Assembly (NCBI GenBank): GCA_006247105.1
Contig: VDLU01000020.1
Coordinates: 1-18,809 of the forward strand
Origin: Giardia muris
Lineage: Eukaryota > Fornicata > Diplomonadida > Hexamitidae
DNA length: 18,809 nucleotides
Direction of reading: 5' to 3'
In this document: positions 18,100-18,809 of the stretch, piece by piece
How the letters are laid out: every line of letters starts with the position of its first letter
How positions within the stretch are numbered: position 1 is the stretch's first letter
Program-made: the position numbers and the translations under genes
The notes under the pieces: model-generated
What the model saw: only the letters and a program-made list of their open reading frames with translations
The model's database searches: none
Told to the model about the DNA's origin: nothing

Positions 18100-18809
18100 C
18101 ACTTCCCCCTGCACCCGAACCACCAACCGAGGAAGCCCCCGAGGCCTCCCAGGACCAGCAGGACGGCGATGACGATCCCCGCAATGGCACCCCCCGAGAG
18201 CCCCGAGGAGCTGGAGGAGGGGGGAGAGGGGCAGGCATTGTTGGTGGGAGGGACCCGTCCCAGCAGAGGGTGCACTTCCCATTTGGACAGGAGGTGCACC
18301 CACTGGGACAGGCCGTGCAGTCGGAGGGGCCGGTCACAGCAGTAGTGTTGTAGTACCCCACTGAGAGGCACTTGGTGCAGTCCGTCCCACTCGTGCAGGT
18401 GGCGCACCCGGGGGCGCAGGAGACGAGGACGGTCCCATTGAGGTAGAGGCCCGAGTCAGCCTTGACAGCTGTGCAGACCCCATTAGAGGCGTGGTGCAGG
18501 CGCTCTTCCCGACCTCCGTGGAGACGTTGTAGCAGCCCCCGTTGAGGAGGAAGAAGTTAGTGGTCGAGGCCCCCGGTCACGTCCTGGCACTTCCCGCACC
18601 TCGTGGAGGACGCATCGAGGGCGCTTCCGTCCTCCTTCTGGCAGATCTGGGTCGCCCTCGTCACGTTCGTCGAGGCGACCAGAAGGCATTCTCCGTTGAT
18701 CGGGACGAAGCCCGGCTTGCACTCGGAGCAGACCGTCGTGTTCCCGACCAGGAACTGCTTTCCTTCGCACAGACGCCCAGCTCGGCGGCCTTGAAGGTCG
18801 AGTAGCATC
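18099..18809 (-). pseudogene. VSP unit 5, multiply frameshifted, cut by the window edge
   Basis: Only the 3' half or so is in the window. It is related to type B: FLVGNTTVCSECKPGFVPIN, then [37 protein letters not shown], and the standard membrane helix with GCRGK. The signal changes frame about four times: near 18762 (one base short in an AAGGAAAG run), near 18573 (an extra G in GGGGG), near 18490 (one base short), and near 18257 (one base short against the type B units). It is the most decayed unit seen. Whether its 5' end is also truncated cannot be told. Confidence 0.8.

Noticed and set aside
11228..18809. CRISPR-like or simple tandem repeat array
   Set aside because: The repeats are long, protein-coding VSP units, with no short regularly spaced repeats and spacers. 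The organism is a eukaryote.
1..18809. tRNA, 5S rRNA, telomere repeats or retrotransposon
   Set aside because: I saw no convincing A/B box pair, no 5S core, no TAGGG array, and no reverse transcriptase or endonuclease motif. A by-eye scan could miss a degraded copy.

Overview
The window looks like a subtelomeric or otherwise repeat-rich piece of a Giardia chromosome, probably Giardia muris or a close relative. The evidence: (i) a very compact rDNA unit whose SSU starts CATCCGGTTGATCCTGCCGG, close to but not the same as the G. intestinalis start, with tiny ITS regions; (ii) a 'protein 21.1' type ankyrin/coiled-coil gene; (iii) a tandem array of variant-specific surface protein (VSP) units rich in CxxC and GGCY motifs that end in one membrane helix and CRGK; (iv) the Giardia poly(A) signal AGTRAAY overlapping the VSP stop codons. 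The species call is inference. From what I know of the family, G. muris has been reported to keep tandem arrays of pseudogenised surface antigens at telomeres and intact ones internally, which fits well.

Layout from left to right. Positions 1-~2050 hold a strongly strand-asymmetric, gene-free spacer: G/purine-rich to ~505, then C-rich with degenerate repeats. Positions ~2050-6370 hold one complete rDNA transcription unit on the minus strand (SSU, 5.8S, LSU reading leftwards). Positions 6371-8223 are the 5' external/intergenic spacer, with no recognisable gene. At 8224-9759 (minus) lies the one gene here that looks fully intact, a 511-aa ankyrin plus coiled-coil protein. Diverging from it at ~10181-11132 (plus) is a broken ankyrin-RING gene. 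From 11228 to the right edge are five head-to-tail VSP units, all on the minus strand and all without a signal peptide.

The VSP array is the main interest. Units 1 and 3 are one type (A), units 2 and 4 another (B). Blocks 11211-14619 and 14638-18043 are a nearly identical duplication of an A-B pair, 3,409 and 3,406 bases long. The three-base difference is fully explained by three single-base deletions, all in the right-hand copy, and each breaks a reading frame. Unit 5 is a more decayed, B-related unit with about four frame changes, running off the window. Units abut with no spacer: the stop codon, the poly(A) signal and a fortuitous ATG overlap within about ten bases. The array therefore looks like a silent store of VSP sequence that could feed expressed copies by gene conversion. 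Short clusters of substitutions between otherwise identical copies support recent conversion. That role is inferred, not shown.
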